The notes: generated by a model from the sequence alone, not told the origin. Shown: positions 16,214-25,735, counted from the first letter of the stretch. The stretch: DNA of 49,814 nt from Micromonospora sp. CB01531 (GCF_001905095.1 NZ_LWLS01000100.1:1-49814); one strand, 5' to 3'. Program-made: numbers and translations.

Positions 16214-17020
16214 TCAGATCTGTAGATAGACCAGGAGGCCGATCGTGGTGTTGGCGACCACGTGGGCGGCGAACGGATAGCCGATGCCGCCGGTCCGCAG
16301 CCGGATCACGCTGAGCAGGTAGCCCCACACCCCGGCCATCACGATGCCGAGCGGCCCGGAAGGGATGCCGTTGGCGTGCGAGATGCCGAACGCCACCGAC
16401 TCGATCACCAGTGCCAGGTGGATGCCCCAGGTGTTGATGAGTTCGGTCTGCAGAACGCCACGGAACAGCAGCTCCTCCCAGGCCGAATTGACCAGGGCGA
16501 ATCCCAGGATCGCGGCGAACGCTTGCCACGGGGAGGCGTGCTGCAACTGGCCAAGGAACTCCGAGAGGTTGGGGTCGTCGATGAGGGTCCAGAGGAACAG
16601 CCCGAGGACGCTGGTGACGACGACGGCGATGAAGAGCGCGATCCCGCCGGGCGTCAGCGGACCCCACCTCAGCCACGGCGCAATCGGACGCAGCAGGCCG
16701 CGCCGGTGCAGCACCCAGCCCGCCAACGCCGGCGCGACCACGAACAGCGTCGTGACCAGCGCTGGCGGGAAGCCCGCGAACACGTACAGGGAGAACAGGA
16801 ATGCGACCAGGTCGCAGCAGATCACCAGGCGGAGCACGGCGGGCGACGGCCGCAGGGCCGCGAGCAGCGTGATGAGCAGCAGGGCGATGCCGCCGGCCAG
16901 GGTGAGGGCGGGGCTCTCCGGCACGAGGACCACGGCGATGGCGAGGGCGGTGCCCAGGGTCAGCGTGCGCTCGGTGCGGGAGGAGGATGCCACCACCGGC
17001 ATGGTCATCGAATCGGGCAT
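16214..17020 (-). CDS. CPBP-family intramembrane metalloprotease
   Basis: 268 residues with about eight membrane helices. The family motifs are present: EELLFRGVLQ (Glu-Glu pair), FGISHANG (His) and HVVANT (His/Asn), which build the metal site of CAAX-protease/Rce1-like enzymes. The ATG at 17020 was chosen because GGAG lies 4 bases before it; the upstream ATG at 17056 would overlap NRPS1. The gene begins 7 bp after the NRPS1 stop and its ribosome site overlaps that stop, so the two are translationally linked. CPBP proteins often give immunity to peptides, or process them, in bacteriocin loci. An immunity role here is inference. Confidence 0.85.
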   Translation of the reverse strand: MPDSMTMPVVASSSRTERTLTLGTALAIAVVLVPESPALTLAGGIALLLITLLAALRPSPAVLRLVICCDLVAFLFSLYVFAGFPPALVTTLFVVAPALAGWVLHRRGLLRPIAPWLRWGPLTPGGIALFIAVVVTSVLGLFLWTLIDDPNLSEFLGQLQHASPWQAFAAILGFALVNSAWEELLFRGVLQTELINTWGIHLALVIESVAFGISHANGIPSGPLGIVMAGVWGYLLSVIRLRTGGIGYPFAAHVVANTTIGLLVYLQI

Positions 17021-17027
17021 CGTTCTC

Positions 17028-20000
17028 CTATCCGAATTGCGCCTCGAACTCCTCAATCTCCCATTGTTTCAGTTCGACCAGCGCCACGTCCGAAGGGGTG
17101 AGTCCGTTGGCCCCGGTCCGGGTGACATAGTCAGCCAGCTCGTGAAGGATGGCGAGCCAGCGGTCTGCGATCTCGCCGGCCGTTCCCTCGTCGAGGACCT
17201 CTTCCGGCCAGGTCATGCGGAGGGACAGGCGGGGACCGCCCGGTTCCATCTGGACGATCGCCACGACGTCCAGGGCGTGGGTCAGCGGCATCTGCGGCGG
17301 CTGATCGGTCAGCGCGAAGGAGCTCTCGTCGGTCAGCCAGTAATCGTCGCCGCCTCTGGCCATCCGGAACCGGCCGAGGTAGTTGAACCGGACCTCGGGG
17401 GCCGGCAACGCGGCCAGCACCGGGCGGGTCACCGGGTTGAGGTAGCGCAGCAGCCCGTACCCGACGCCCCGGAGGGGCAGCGCGCGCAGTTGCTCCTTCA
17501 CCCGCTTGAGCGACTCGACCGCGCGGACGCCAGGGGGGAGGTCGCCGGCCAGGTCGAAGCGCACCGGATAGATGCTGGTGAACCATCCGACGGTGCGGAT
17601 CAGGTCCAGGCCGGGTACGACGTCCTCGCGGCCGTGGCCCTCGAGGTCGATCGGTACGCCGGTGCGGCTGCCGGTGACCTCGGCGAGCGCCATTGCCAGG
17701 CCGGTGATGAGCATATCCTGCGCGTCAGCGCCGAACGCCTGGGCGGCCCGGTCGAGGAGTGCCTCGGTCTCATCGGCGCCAAGGGTGCGCACCAGCGATC
17801 CCACCTTGCCGGCCCGGTCCCGTTCCGCATCGAGGGGGCGGTTGGCCAGCGTGGGCGCGTCCGGCACCAGCATGCCGGTCCAGACCTCCAGGGTGTCCGC
17901 CAGCGCGGGGTCCTGGGCCGCCAGCACCAGCTGCTCGGCCCAGCGCTTGACGGATGTCGCGGGCCGGTCCACGGTGGCCTGCCCGGCGGCGGCCAGGTCG
18001 GCTAGCAGAATGTGCCATGACACGGCGTCCACCGCCAGGTGGTGGGCGACCAGCAGCAACTGCCCCGCGTCGGCGAACCAGACCACCTCCAGCATCCGCC
18101 CCGCCGCGGGATTCAGCCGATCGCGGGCTTGAACGAACTCGCTGCTCAGATCTCCACCGGTCACCCGCCGTACGCCGTTGCGGGCGTCAACCGCTCCGAC
18201 CGGCGGGACGGACAGGCCCCACACCGTGCCGTCGCCGCTGCTGACTAGGCGCGCCCGCAGTGCGTCGTGCCCGTCGAGGACCGCCTGGACCGCGGCGACC
18301 AGCTGCTCCTCGCCGAGCGGCGGTACCTTCACCACCAAGCTCTGGTGGAAGCCCTGCACGTCGCCGCCGATCTCGCGCAGCCAGTGCATGACCGGCGTGG
18401 CCGGGACCCGGCCGGTGCCGTCGTCCGGCGCGGCTCCGCCCGCGTTCTCAGGCGCCGCGGTCGACGCCGCGCCGGCCAGCAGGGCGGGCGTCCGATGCCG
18501 GAACACGTCTCTGGGGGTCAGCAGCATGCCCGAGTTGCGGGCCCGTGCGGCCACCTGGATGGCCAGGATGCTGTCGCCGCCGAGCACGAAGAAGTCGTCG
18601 TCGGCGCCGATCCGGGCGATGCCCAGGACGTCGCCGAAGATTCGGCACAGGTCGTTCTCCTGGGGCGTGGCCGGCGCGCGGCCACCGGACCCGGAGGCCA
18701 GGTCCACCGGCGGCAGCGCCTTGCGGTCCACCTTGCCGTTCTGGTTCAGCGGCAGGGCGTCCAGCGGGACGAGCACGGTCGGTACGGCGTAGTCGGGCAG
18801 TTGGTCGGCGGCGTATGCGCGCAGGGCCTGAAGATCGGAGCCGCCGACGACGTAGCCGATCAGGACCTTCTGCCCGGCCGGGCCGTCTACCGCGACGACC
18901 ACGGCGTCGGTCACGCCCGGCGCGCCGCGCAGGACCGCGTCCACCTCGCCGGGCTCGATCCGTTGTCCGCGGATTTTCAGCTGGAAGTCGCGGCGGCCGA
19001 GGAAGTCGAGTTGCCCGTCGGGGAAGTAGCGCACCCGGTCGCCGGACCGGTACATCCGGGCGCCGGTATCGCCGGCGAACGGGTCGGGGAGGAACTTCGT
19101 GCAGGTCCGCATCGGATCGGTCAGGTAGCCGCGGCCCACCCCGATGCCGCCGATGTAGAGCTCGCCCGGCATACCGAGCGGCACCGGCCGCAAATTGTCG
19201 TCCAGCACGTACAGGCGGGTGTTGCGCAGCGGGCGGCCGACCGGCACCCGGGCCACGTCGTACGGGGAATCCTTGGTGAGCACGGCGTGCGAGACGTCGT
19301 CGGAGCACTCGGTGGCGCCGTACGCGTTGATGATGTTGGCATTCGGATGGAGGGCGAACCAGCGCACGCACATCTCCGGCGGCAGGACTTCGCCGTTCAC
19401 GATGTACCAGCGGAAGGCCGGCAGGTCTGGCGCGGCGGTGGCCGGCCCGCCGCCGCTCCACGCGGCGAGCGTCGCGCGCATGAAGGACGGCACCACCTCG
19501 AGGATGGTGACCTTCTCGGCGGCGATCAGCTGGAACAGCGCGAGCGGGTCGGCGGCCATCTCGTTGCCGACGATCCGGGTGTGGCCACCGACCAGCAGCG
19601 GCGCGACCATCTGCCACACCGAGACGTCGAAGGTGAGCGGCGCATTGTGCGCCACCGAATCGGCGGCGGTCATGCCGAGGTCGCGGACCTTCGCCACAAG
19701 GTGATTGATCATCCCGTGCTGGGAGACCATCGCGCCCTTCGGCCGGCCGGTGGAGCCGGAGGTGAAGTAGACGTAGGCGAGATAGTCGTCGTCCCCGGCC
19801 AGCGGACCGAGGTTGTTCGGGGCGTCGCGGTCCTCTTCGAGAACCACGATCTCGATCGGCCGGTCCGCAGCGGCGGCGATCGCCTCCGCCAGCCCGGCGT
19901 GCTCAGGCTCCACGAGCAGAAGACCGATCCCGTTGTCGTGGACGAGCGAGGCGTTCCGGGTCGGTGCGGCATCCACATCCAGCGGGACGTACGCCGCGCC

Positions 20001-21578
20001 CGCGCCCCAGATGCCCAGCATAGACGCGACGACCTGCACTCCTCGGCCGGTCAGCACGCCGACGAGCACCTCCGGTCCGGCGCCCGCCTGCCGCAGCTTG
20101 CCGGAGATCGCGCTGCCCCAGCCGACCAGCGCGGCGTAGTCCAGGCTGGTCCGGTCGTCCACTGCCGCGACGGCCCGGGGTGACTCCGCGGCGACCTTCC
20201 GGATGCGCTGGACGACGTTTTCGAAGGACTCGCCCTCGTCGGTGGCGTTCCAGTCGACCAGCACCCGCTTGCTCTCCGCGGGCAGCAGGACCTCGGTGTC
20301 GGCGATCGGGCGGTGCGGGTCGGCGGCCAGCCGTTCCAGGAAAGCCAGCACGCGATCGGCGTGCAGGTCGAGGTCGTCCGCGGTGTAGCTGCCCGCCGTG
20401 GCCGCGAGGTCGAGCACCAGGTCCGGGCCGGCTCCCGGGTGCGCGGTGAAGGCGATGTCCTCGACCGGGCCGTACGACACGTAGCGCAGCGTTGCCGGCG
20501 TCCCGGCGAAGTCGAACCGCTGGTCGATCGGCAGGACGTTGACCTCAGGCCCGTACAGGCGGCGCCCGGAGTCGAGATAACCCAGGTCGCGCCGGAGGAA
20601 CTCCTGGTTGTACCGCTGATGCCGGACCAGCCGCTGAGTCTGCAGGCCGACGGCCCGGATCAGGTCCACGACGGTCGCGCCCGGTTCGACGGTGAGCCGC
20701 AGCGGCAGGACGTTCGAGATCATGCACGGCGTCCGGAGGGCGGCGGGCGTGCGCCGCGCGGTCACCGTCATTCCCAAGACGATGTCGCGCGCGCCCGTGG
20801 TGCGGTGCAGGTAGGCGGCGACCCCGGCGAAGAACGCACCCGGCCAGCCCTGGCTGGACAGGCCCGCGGCGGCGGTCAGCGAGTCCAGGGCCGGCGGCGG
20901 GATCGTGCGGGTCAGGCGCAGCTGGCCGTTGCCGGGCAGCGACACGGTGTCCGCGAAACCGGCGACCTCGGGCCGGTCGGCGAGGTGGTCGTTCCAGAAG
21001 GTCCGGTCACGCTCGAAGTCCGCCGAGCCGCGGTAGCCGGCCTCCTCCTCCAGGAGTTCCTCGACGGTCGCCCAGGATGCCTCGGGGCAGCGGGCCCCGG
21101 TCACGTCGGCGGTGTAGAGCTCGGCGACCCGGCGGGCGAGCAGGCCGGCGCCGTACCCGTCGATGACGACGTGGTGCGCGCGCATGTACCAGATCCAGTG
21201 CTCGTCGCCGAGGGCGAGCAGGGCGGTTGCGAACAGGTTCCGCCCGGTGAGATCGGCCGGGCGGTCGATGTCGGCGGCCATCCAATCCACCGCGGCCTGC
21301 CGGGGCTCAGCCGTACCGGTCAGGTCGACGTGCGGGAAGTCCATGTCCTGGGCCGGCGCGACCACCTGGTGGAAGCCGTCATCGTCGACGGACACCTGCA
21401 GCCGGATCGCCTCGGACTCCTCCATCACCCGGCGCACGGCCCGGTGCATGGCGGACCGATCGAGCGGGCCGGTGATCTCCACATACTGGCCGGCGGTGTA
21501 GGAGCGGTCGTCCGGGTTCAGGTACTGCGCCGTCCACACGCCGGACTGCGCGGCCGAGAGCGGGAGCCGTGACTGCAT
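17028..21578 (-). CDS. NRPS1: C-A-T-E module
   Basis: 1,516 residues. The C domain (about 1-430, HHVVIDG at 135-141) has an EntF-like opening (LPLSAAQSGVWTAQYL), a type that takes its donor from a separate carrier protein. The A domain (about 455-955, TSGSTG from 606) gives pocket residues D235 V236 W239 E278 I299 N301 A322 D330, which resembles 2,4-diaminobutyrate-type codes, so a diamino acid is likely. The T domain has its carrier serine in LGGDS (about 1003). The E domain (about 1045-1490, HHLAVDAVSW from 1179, then TVGWFTSIYPV) should give the D-isomer. There is no thioesterase, so the chain passes on, most simply to the first C domain of NRPS2, which looks like a D-accepting C domain. 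It lies in an operon between the LLM and CPBP genes. Confidence 0.93.
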   Translation of the reverse strand: MQSRLPLSAAQSGVWTAQYLNPDDRSYTAGQYVEITGPLDRSAMHRAVRRVMEESEAIRLQVSVDDDGFHQVVAPAQDMDFPHVDLTGTAEPRQAAVDWMAADIDRPADLTGRNLFATALLALGDEHWIWYMRAHHVVIDGYGAGLLARRVAELYTADVTGARCPEASWATVEELLEEEAGYRGSADFERDRTFWNDHLADRPEVAGFADTVSLPGNGQLRLTRTIPPPALDSLTAAAGLSSQGWPGAFFAGVAAYLHRTTGARDIVLGMTVTARRTPAALRTPCMISNVLPLRLTVEPGATVVDLIRAVGLQTQRLVRHQRYNQEFLRRDLGYLDSGRRLYGPEVNVLPIDQRFDFAGTPATLRYVSYGPVEDIAFTAHPGAGPDLVLDLAATAGSYTADDLDLHADRVLAFLERLAADPHRPIADTEVLLPAESKRVLVDWNATDEGESFENVVQRIRKVAAESPRAVAAVDDRTSLDYAALVGWGSAISGKLRQAGAGPEVLVGVLTGRGVQVVASMLGIWGAGAAYVPLDVDAAPTRNASLVHDNGIGLLLVEPEHAGLAEAIAAAADRPIEIVVLEEDRDAPNNLGPLAGDDDYLAYVYFTSGSTGRPKGAMVSQHGMINHLVAKVRDLGMTAADSVAHNAPLTFDVSVWQMVAPLLVGGHTRIVGNEMAADPLALFQLIAAEKVTILEVVPSFMRATLAAWSGGGPATAAPDLPAFRWYIVNGEVLPPEMCVRWFALHPNANIINAYGATECSDDVSHAVLTKDSPYDVARVPVGRPLRNTRLYVLDDNLRPVPLGMPGELYIGGIGVGRGYLTDPMRTCTKFLPDPFAGDTGARMYRSGDRVRYFPDGQLDFLGRRDFQLKIRGQRIEPGEVDAVLRGAPGVTDAVVVAVDGPAGQKVLIGYVVGGSDLQALRAYAADQLPDYAVPTVLVPLDALPLNQNGKVDRKALPPVDLASGSGGRAPATPQENDLCRIFGDVLGIARIGADDDFFVLGGDSILAIQVAARARNSGMLLTPRDVFRHRTPALLAGAASTAAPENAGGAAPDDGTGRVPATPVMHWLREIGGDVQGFHQSLVVKVPPLGEEQLVAAVQAVLDGHDALRARLVSSGDGTVWGLSVPPVGAVDARNGVRRVTGGDLSSEFVQARDRLNPAAGRMLEVVWFADAGQLLLVAHHLAVDAVSWHILLADLAAAGQATVDRPATSVKRWAEQLVLAAQDPALADTLEVWTGMLVPDAPTLANRPLDAERDRAGKVGSLVRTLGADETEALLDRAAQAFGADAQDMLITGLAMALAEVTGSRTGVPIDLEGHGREDVVPGLDLIRTVGWFTSIYPVRFDLAGDLPPGVRAVESLKRVKEQLRALPLRGVGYGLLRYLNPVTRPVLAALPAPEVRFNYLGRFRMARGGDDYWLTDESSFALTDQPPQMPLTHALDVVAIVQMEPGGPRLSLRMTWPEEVLDEGTAGEIADRWLAILHELADYVTRTGANGLTPSDVALVELKQWEIEEFEAQFG

Positions 21579-21585
21579 GCGTATC

Positions 21586-22830
21586 TCAGCCCTTCTGCAC
21601 CGCAGAACGCGGCAGCGCGGTCGGCATGGCGGTACGGGGTACCCGGTATTCCGGGTCCACCTCGAGGGCGGCGGTGCGGCGGGCCAGTGCGGCCTCGATC
21701 GCCGGGGCCAGCCGCTTGGCCTTGGCCAGCTCCGCGCTTTCGTGCCGCTCGGCGAACTCCGGCATTACCTCGCGGGCGAACAGCTCCATCGAGGAGCAGA
21801 TGTGCTCGTGTTTGATCCGGCCGGACTGGGCGACCAGCAGGATCTGGTCCACACCGGCCGCCTCGTATTCGCGGAGCGTCCTGCGGATCTGCTCCGGGGT
21901 GCCGATGCCGCTGTACGCGCCCTCGAGCACCGCGGGAAACTCCTTGTCGACCTGGTCCCGCGGCGTGTCGAGCCCGAGGTCGCGAGCGAGGTCGCTCTTC
22001 CCGGGCACGTGCGAGCCCAGACCCCAGTAGTAGGCGAGCGACCGGGCGAAGAACCGGTGGTCGGCCAGCCCGCGCTCGCGCGCGGTGGCCTCGTCCTCGT
22101 GGCACATCAGGTAGAGCGTCATGGCGACCTGGGGATTGACCGAGTAGCCGGCCGGCACGCATTCCTCCGACTCGATGGTTGCGTAGTAGTCGCCGATCCA
22201 CTTCTCGGCCTCGTCTGGTGCGACGAAGGAGAAGGTGAGGGCGCCGAGGCCGTGCCGGGCGGCGTGCGTGAGGCTCTCCCGCTTGCTGCACGCGGTCCAC
22301 ATCGGCGGATGCGGCTTCTGCAGCGGCTTCGGCACGATGTTGCGCGGCGGCATCTGCACATACGTGCCGTCGTAGCCGGCAAACGGCTCCTCGACGAACA
22401 TGCGGGTGACCGCGTCGATCGACTCCCGCCATTGCGCTCGCTTGGCCGACATCTCGATGCCGAACGCGCCCAGCTCGACCTCGGTGCTGGACTCGCCGGT
22501 GCCGAACTCGGCCCGGCCGTTGCACAGCAGGTCGAGCATGCCGATCCGCTCGGCCACCCGGGCCGGTGCGTTGATCCCCGGCGGGAGCACCATGATGCCG
22601 TGGCCGAGCCGTATCCGCTCGGTGCGCTGGCTCGCGGCGCCGAGCAGCACCTCGGGCGCCGAGCAGTGGCTGTACTCCTCGAGGAAGTGATGCTCCACGG
22701 CCCACGCGTAGTCGAAGCCGAGCCGGTCGGCCAGCTCGATCTGCGTCAGCGTGTCGTGCACGATGCGCAGCTCTGAGTCTGGCCGCCACGGCCGAGGGAG
22801 CTGAAGCTCGTAGAACAGACCGAACCGCAT
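21586..22830 (-). CDS. LLM-class flavin-dependent monooxygenase
   Basis: 414 residues of the luciferase-like (bacterial luciferase/alkanal monooxygenase) fold: MRFGLFYELQLPRPW at the start, FDYAWAVEHHF, RIRLGHGIMVLPPG and ARVAERIGMLDLL. These enzymes use reduced FMN and O2 to hydroxylate a substrate. The partner reductase could be the FMN reductase at 37453-38046. GAAGGGG precedes the ATG. It is the first gene of the operon with NRPS1 (7-bp gap) and CPBP, and is divergent from the ACP gene. The substrate is unknown; a carrier-bound amino acid or the diamino side chain is possible. Confidence 0.88.
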   Translation of the reverse strand: MRFGLFYELQLPRPWRPDSELRIVHDTLTQIELADRLGFDYAWAVEHHFLEEYSHCSAPEVLLGAASQRTERIRLGHGIMVLPPGINAPARVAERIGMLDLLCNGRAEFGTGESSTEVELGAFGIEMSAKRAQWRESIDAVTRMFVEEPFAGYDGTYVQMPPRNIVPKPLQKPHPPMWTACSKRESLTHAARHGLGALTFSFVAPDEAEKWIGDYYATIESEECVPAGYSVNPQVAMTLYLMCHEDEATARERGLADHRFFARSLAYYWGLGSHVPGKSDLARDLGLDTPRDQVDKEFPAVLEGAYSGIGTPEQIRRTLREYEAAGVDQILLVAQSGRIKHEHICSSMELFAREVMPEFAERHESAELAKAKRLAPAIEAALARRTAALEVDPEYRVPRTAMPTALPRSAVQKG

Positions 22831-22867
22831 GATCGCCCCTTCGAGAGGAATGCTGCCGCCGGGGAAT

Positions 22868-22873
22868 ACGATA
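22868..22873 (-). promoter_or_regulatory. Candidate -10 box for the LLM-NRPS1-CPBP operon
   Basis: On the minus strand TATCGT lies 37 bases before the LLM start codon, inside an AT-richer patch (CTCTTATCGTATTCC) that stands out from the GC-rich surroundings. The spacing suits a short leader. I see no clear -35 box. Confidence 0.35.
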
Positions 22874-22925
22874 AGAGGAATTCGCGGCCTGCCGAACCTG
22901 AGTTTGCCGCCGGTCCCGGTCGCTC

Positions 22926-22968
22926 TTAAGCGCCGATTAAGGTGTCTTTTATGGCCTGCTGTTACTGT
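22926..22968 (+). promoter_or_regulatory. SARP-type direct repeats and -10 box before the ACP gene
   Basis: Heptamers TTAAGCG (22926), TTAAGGT (22937) and a weaker TTTATGG (22948) repeat with an 11-bp period. The last ends 8 bp before TACTGT (22963-22968), a TANNNT -10 box. This is the published layout of SARP activator sites. The first heptamer is 94 bp from the ACP start codon. The same architecture recurs before MbtH. No SARP gene is in the window. Confidence 0.6.
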
Positions 22969-23019
22969 CCTGACAGTCTCGCCCGCGATACCCAGTGCCG
23001 CGTCCGGAGGAAAATAGCG

Positions 23020-23298
23020 ATGACAAAGAGCCTTGACATCAGGAACACGAGTGAGCTGCAGTCCTGGTTGCGGGAGCGGATCGCGTTCTATCTGGACCAG
23101 CCGGCGGACACCATCGATCCGGACACCGAGCTGACACACTATGGCATGAACTCCGTCTACGCCGTCAGTCTGCTGGCCGACCTGGAGACCAAACTCGGCG
23201 TAGAAATCGATTACATGCAGGCGACGTGGGGTTATCCCACGGTCAACAAGCTCGTCGAATACCTCGAGGCTCTGCCGGCGAATCGCGAGGGTGAATAG
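23020..23298 (+). CDS. Stand-alone acyl/peptidyl carrier protein
   Basis: 92 residues. A discrete carrier protein with the phosphopantetheine serine in YGMNSVYAV (about residue 43) and helix IV at the C-terminus (PTVNKLVEYLEAL). GGAGG lies 9 bases before the ATG at 23020. The stop is immediately followed by the ATG of the acyl-CoA dehydrogenase, so the pair is co-translated. A carrier/dehydrogenase pair usually oxidises an acyl or aminoacyl group while it is tethered. No loading enzyme is adjacent; the EntF-like C domain of NRPS1 could accept its cargo. Confidence 0.9.
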   Translation: MTKSLDIRNTSELQSWLRERIAFYLDQPADTIDPDTELTHYGMNSVYAVSLLADLETKLGVEIDYMQATWGYPTVNKLVEYLEALPANREGE

Positions 23299-25026
23299 AT
23301 GACTGCATTGTTGTCCCCCGCCCAGGTACTGGCGGGTGCCTTCGACGATTACCTGGGCGACCCCTACGCGGGCGGGACGCCGTTCTCCTACGACGAGATC
23401 GTCGCCGGTGACGAGGCCTCGGAACTGCCGCCGAACGCCCGCTCGACGATCGAGAAGTGGGGGTTCCACGAACTCCTCGTGCCGGTGGAGCAAGGTGGCC
23501 GACTGCGCACCCTGGACGAACTGCTGCACGTCTGCCGGGTCCTGTCCCGGCGCAACCCGACGATCGCCGTGATGTACGGCTCCACCCTGCTGGCGGCGAA
23601 CCCGGTGTGGCTGTGGGGCAGCGCGCGGCAGAAGCGGGAGCTCGCGGACGAGCTGCTGTCCGGTGGGCTGGCCTGCTTCGGGGTGTCCGAGGCCGATCAC
23701 GGCAGCGACCTGCTGTCCACCGAGGGGACCCTGGTCCGCGAGAACGGAGGCTTCCGCCTGAACGCGGCGAAGTGGCCGGTGGGCAACGCCACCCGGGCCC
23801 GGTTCGTCACCGTGCTGGCCCGCACCGGCGAGCGCGACCTCTCGCTGGCTCTGGTGGACAAGCAGCAGCTTTCCGACGGCGCGGTGCGCCACCTGCCGTT
23901 CGTGCGCACCCTCGGCCTCAAGGGGCACGACCTGAGCGGAGTCGAGTTCCACGACGCCGTGCTGCCGGGCGACGCGTTGGTCGGGCTGCCCGGCATCGGG
24001 GTGACCCAGGTGCTCAAGACCCTGCAGATCACCCGGACGGCCATCGCGGCGATGTCGCTCGGCGTGATGGACGCGGTGCTGCGCATGGGGCTCGGCTACG
24101 CCATGGACCGACGCCTGTACGGCGATCGGATCTTCGCCATTCCGATCATCCGGCACCAGCTCGTACAGGAGCACGTCAACCTCTTCATCGGTGAGTGCAC
24201 GACGCTGCCGATCTCCCGGGCGCTGGTGCTCGCGCCGGAGCGGCTGAGCCTGTGGTCCGCGATCGCGAAGTACCTGGTTCCGGTCACGGCCGAAAAGACG
24301 GTGCACAACGTCGGCGTGGTGATGGGCGCCCGCAGCTACCTGCGCGAGGGCGTCGCCTCCGGCGCCTTCCAGAAGCTGCAGCGCGACCATGCGATCGCGA
24401 GCGTGTTCGAGGGCACCACCCACGTGAACCTGCACTGGATCGCCGAGCAGTTGCCCGCCGTGGTGGCCAGCGCCGGCGAGCCGGACGACGCGGCCCAGGA
24501 TCTGCTGCGGCAGCTGTTCGACCTGGGCGACAACACCGCGGCGTGGCACCCCGACGGGCGACGGCTGCGGCTGGCCAACGGCGGCCTGGACGAGATCACC
24601 GCGGCCTGGCCACTCGCCGTCCGCCGCGCCGAGGCGCTGCTGCGGGGGCCGCGCCCGCCCGCGGCCGGCGCCGAGATTCTGGACCTGTGCGCCCGGCTGA
24701 GCGAGCTGCGCGCCGCCCTGCACCACCGCATCGCGGCCACCGAGTCCTGGCAGTCAAGCTCGGTCGCCGCCATCACGGCCGCGGGTGAGCACTGCGCCCA
24801 CCACGCCGCCGTGTCATGCCTGCTGATCTGGCTCGACAATCGGGATCGCCTCGGCGGTGCCTTCGCCGACGGCGGGTGGCTGGTGCTGTCGCTTCAGCGG
24901 TTGCTGCAGCGCCTCGGCGTGACCGTGGCGGTCGACGAGCGCCACGAGGCGGAGCTGGCGCAGCAGTTGGAGCACGGCGCCGAGAAGAAGGACTGGTTCA
25001 CCCTGGCATCACTCCCGGCCGGATGA
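23299..25026 (+). CDS. Acyl-CoA dehydrogenase-like flavoenzyme
   Basis: 575 residues, longer than the usual 380-400. The dehydrogenase core (about 40-400) shows GVSEADHGSD, the FAD-binding middle region and the C-terminal helices with FEGTTHVNL, whose Glu is in the catalytic-base position. The extra C-terminal 170 residues are helical (NGGLDEITAAWPL, AAITAAGEHCAHHAA) and resemble extensions of acyl-carrier-linked family members. It starts directly after the ACP stop, so it probably desaturates or oxidises the ACP-bound substrate. The 3' end overlaps the convergent racemase gene by 29 bp. Confidence 0.87.
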   Translation: MTALLSPAQVLAGAFDDYLGDPYAGGTPFSYDEIVAGDEASELPPNARSTIEKWGFHELLVPVEQGGRLRTLDELLHVCRVLSRRNPTIAVMYGSTLLAANPVWLWGSARQKRELADELLSGGLACFGVSEADHGSDLLSTEGTLVRENGGFRLNAAKWPVGNATRARFVTVLARTGERDLSLALVDKQQLSDGAVRHLPFVRTLGLKGHDLSGVEFHDAVLPGDALVGLPGIGVTQVLKTLQITRTAIAAMSLGVMDAVLRMGLGYAMDRRLYGDRIFAIPIIRHQLVQEHVNLFIGECTTLPISRALVLAPERLSLWSAIAKYLVPVTAEKTVHNVGVVMGARSYLREGVASGAFQKLQRDHAIASVFEGTTHVNLHWIAEQLPAVVASAGEPDDAAQDLLRQLFDLGDNTAAWHPDGRRLRLANGGLDEITAAWPLAVRRAEALLRGPRPPAAGAEILDLCARLSELRAALHHRIAATESWQSSSVAAITAAGEHCAHHAAVSCLLIWLDNRDRLGGAFADGGWLVLSLQRLLQRLGVTVAVDERHEAELAQQLEHGAEKKDWFTLASLPAG

Positions 25027-25735
25027 GCGTCGGCGTGTCCAACTCGCCGCGCAGCCGGTCGAGACACGCCAGCGCGAGAGCCTGGAGGCTGGACACCATG
25101 GCGTCGGCGGGCAGGCCGGCGGCTTCGTACGCGATGGGCAGTTCGGTACAGGCGGCCAGCACCGGAACCCGGTGCTGGCGCCACAGCCCGCGGGTCGCCG
25201 CCGCGAACACCTGCCCGGCTTCGGCCGTCCGTCCGGCCTTGACCAGGACGCTTGTCTGCTGAATGGCAGCCTGAGCCGCGGCGCCGGGCACGTGCAGCGG
25301 GTAACCCAGCCGGCGGGCCCGGTGCTGGTAGAGACCGCTTGCCACGGTGCCAGTGGTGGCCGCGAGCCAGCCGCCGCCGGGCGCCCGCCGGACGGCCTCC
25401 CGCAGCGTCGCGTCGACGATGTGCACCAGGGGCAGCGGCAGCTCGTCGCCGATCCGGTCGATGAAGACGTGCGCCGTGTTGCAGGGGACGGCCAGCAGGT
25501 CTGCCCCCCAGCGCACGAGATCCAGCAGGCCCGCCCGGATCGGGGCCAGCGGGTCCAACCGGCCGGCCAGCACTGCTGCGCTGCGGTCCGGGATGCCCGG
25601 CTCGGAGATCAGGAGTACACGCGGGTGCTCCTGATCGCTGGTAGCCGGTGATTCGGCGGCCAGCAGGCGGAGGAACTCGGCCGTCGCGGCCGGACCCATC
25701 CCGCCGAGGACGCCGAGGTTTCGCCGGATCGTCAT
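24998..25735 (-). CDS. Aspartate/glutamate racemase-family protein
   Basis: 245 residues. The Asp/Glu/hydantoin racemase fold is recognised by the N-terminal LGVLGGMGPAATAEF and two catalytic cysteines, in AVPCNTAH and LAACTELP. Such enzymes racemise acidic amino acids without cofactor. It could supply D-Asp or D-Glu, or act on a related acid. ATG (25735) overlaps the TGA of the PP-loop hybrid gene (ATGA), so it is translationally coupled and last in the AsnB operon. It reads 29 bp into the end of the convergent dehydrogenase gene. No NRPS module in view has an acidic code, so its substrate is open. Confidence 0.87.
   Translation of the reverse strand: MTIRRNLGVLGGMGPAATAEFLRLLAAESPATSDQEHPRVLLISEPGIPDRSAAVLAGRLDPLAPIRAGLLDLVRWGADLLAVPCNTAHVFIDRIGDELPLPLVHIVDATLREAVRRAPGGGWLAATTGTVASGLYQHRARRLGYPLHVPGAAAQAAIQQTSVLVKAGRTAEAGQVFAAATRGLWRQHRVPVLAACTELPIAYEAAGLPADAMVSSLQALALACLDRLRGELDTPTLIRPGVMPG

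Noticed and set aside
21586..24726. 1,046-residue minus-strand frame covering the LLM gene and the ACP/dehydrogenase region
   Set aside because: Only the part from 22830 down is protein-like (LLM monooxygenase). The rest is the antisense of the ACP and dehydrogenase genes.
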